Source of the DNA: Chloroflexota bacterium
Lineage (GTDB): Bacteria > Chloroflexota > Anaerolineae > Caldilineales > Caldilineaceae
Assembly: GCA_024277175.1 (NCBI GenBank)
Contig: JAJRVT010000364.1
Span: 1 to 34,678 of the forward strand
Direction of reading: 5' to 3'
DNA: 34,678 nt
How positions within the stretch are numbered: the stretch's first letter is position 1; each line of letters opens with the position of its first letter. The position numbers and the translations under genes were made by a program. This document shows positions 33,836 to 34,678 of this stretch, piece after piece. The notes beneath the pieces were generated by a model. That model worked only from the letters and a program-made list of their open reading frames with translations, made no database searches and was not told the DNA's origin.

Positions 33836-34678
33836 CTGGACCCAACGTCTCGATGCGTTAGCGCTTGCGTTACTGGTTACGATTCTTGGTTTGTCGTCTA
33901 TGCTGTTTACGCCGCTGACGGTTCTGGCTCAAGGCCCCTCGTTCACCCCTGGCGCCGGCGGCCAAGGCGCAACCGCCATCGGCGGCGTGCCCCTGTTCAG
34001 CACGCTCGATACGCCGCTCTCGCCCCTGGTGCTGAACCGACTTCGCCTGTGCGAAAACGAAGCCACCGATCCGGGGGAGCCGTGGAAACTGTCCACCACA
34101 TCGATCACGCTCGGCGCGCCCAGCACCGGCTTGTCATCCGTGGATGATCTACAGACCACCCTGTTCGTCCAACACTGCACGGAAGGCGACGGCGTCCTGT
34201 CCGTGGCGCCGCCGGCCACCTTGTTGCTGACCGCCCCCCTTGTGTTGGAGACCCTCGCCCAGCCGCTGTCACCGGGAATCGTGGGCGGAGATCTGGTTGT
34301 CAGCCCCGGCGAGCTCGCCCCTGCTGAACGCATCGAGCGACCACCCGCGCCGCCGGTCATTCCCATCGACGCGCTGGAGCCGCTCATGCGCGGCGTGACC
34401 CTGACGCCCATCGAGTCCATGCCCGGGTTCGAGTCCTGGCGGCCGGCCCCGCAAACATCGCTCACGCTGATCGCCCCCGATGGCGGGCGCATCCCCCTGA
34501 CGCCCGGCGACCAGCCCAACACCTGGTCGTACACCTTCCCGCCCGACAGCCCCAGCGGTGCATACACGCTGGTGATCGAGAGCGATGGCCAGCGCACCGA
34601 ACGTACAGTGCGGGTGCAGCCCAACGAACGCATCCTCACCCGCAGGACGGCCGACAGCGAGCTTGCACGGACGTTCGA
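33819..34678 (+). CDS. Secreted protein, N-terminal part (runs off the window)
   Basis: A 286-codon open frame starting at ATG 33819 and still open at the window end. GGAGG (33806-33810) precedes it, and its start lies 17 bases inside the previous gene, so translation is probably coupled. Residues 1-37 form a signal peptide (basic start, long hydrophobic core, PLTVLAQ). The mature part is rich in Pro, Leu, Thr and Ser with few charged residues. It includes a beta-sandwich-like stretch near residues 210-265 (LTLIAPDGGRIPL, then SPSGAYTLVIESDG). No catalytic motif is visible in the part present. It may be a cell-surface partner of the membrane sensor; I do not recognise the family. Confidence 0.75.
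   Translation, partial: MCKRHNWTQRLDALALALLVTILGLSSMLFTPLTVLAQGPSFTPGAGGQGATAIGGVPLFSTLDTPLSPLVLNRLRLCENEATDPGEPWKLSTTSITLGAPSTGLSSVDDLQTTLFVQHCTEGDGVLSVAPPATLLLTAPLVLETLAQPLSPGIVGGDLVVSPGELAPAERIERPPAPPVIPIDALEPLMRGVTLTPIESMPGFESWRPAPQTSLTLIAPDGGRIPLTPGDQPNTWSYTFPPDSPSGAYTLVIESDGQRTERTVRVQPNERILTRRTADSELARTF

Overview
The window looks like a chromosomal segment of a GC-rich filamentous-type Chloroflexota (Anaerolineae or Caldilineae-like). This is inferred from several things together: two CHAT-protease-like proteins, a very large secreted VWA protein ending in an LPIVTK-type tail, a PT-rich membrane sensor-like protein, abundant short palindromic repeats between genes, and a dnaK-grpE-dnaJ locus whose DnaJ has no zinc finger. 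No rRNA, tRNA, CRISPR array, transposase or phage gene was seen.

Layout. 1-1.3 kb: a PLP enzyme of the D-threonine aldolase / D-serine dehydratase fold. 1.3-1.9 kb: a PIN toxin with a Phd-type antitoxin behind a near-ideal, apparently leaderless promoter. 1.9-3.5 kb: gene fragments that look like a decayed BREX-type phage-defence locus (3' end of an adenine methylase, 5' end of pglZ, an unidentified tail) mixed with hairpin repeats. 3.7-6.9 kb: a carbohydrate ABC importer (lipoprotein plus two permeases, no ATPase here). 6.9-9.6 kb, minus strand: MerR-type metal regulator, membrane-anchored TlpA-like thioredoxin, 6-phosphogluconate dehydrogenase. 10-11.2 kb: a stand-alone CHAT protein with a leaderless-type promoter. 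11.4-14.9 kb: NDP-sugar epimerase/decarboxylase-like SDR and a secreted S41 protease. 15-19 kb, minus strand: M24 peptidase, SAM methyltransferase, NYN-LOTUS protein. 19.3-23.4 kb: dnaK, grpE, dnaJ. 23.4-24.3 kb: a second PIN/ribbon-helix-helix toxin-antitoxin pair, bracketed by two copies of one 92-bp palindromic element. 24.3-28.4 kb: a 1384-residue secreted metalloprotease-like/VWA/calcium-repeat protein.

The most interesting part is 29-34.7 kb: a TPR lipoprotein, then (from its own strong promoter) a CHAT-domain protein, a single-pass membrane protein with an extracytoplasmic TolB/TPR-like region, and a secreted protein running off the window. The CHAT protein and the membrane protein share a 23-residue Gly/Asn/Val-rich motif (14 of 23 identical) that lies on the cytoplasmic side of both. 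This resembles the way bacterial death-effector pairs share short self-assembly motifs, and suggests an outside-to-inside signalling system that ends in a caspase-like protease.

A second theme is repeats fused to gene ends. The stop codons of dnaJ, the methyltransferase and the stand-alone CHAT gene all lie inside the terminus of a repeat element. Assignments rest on motif recognition by eye; no database search was run.
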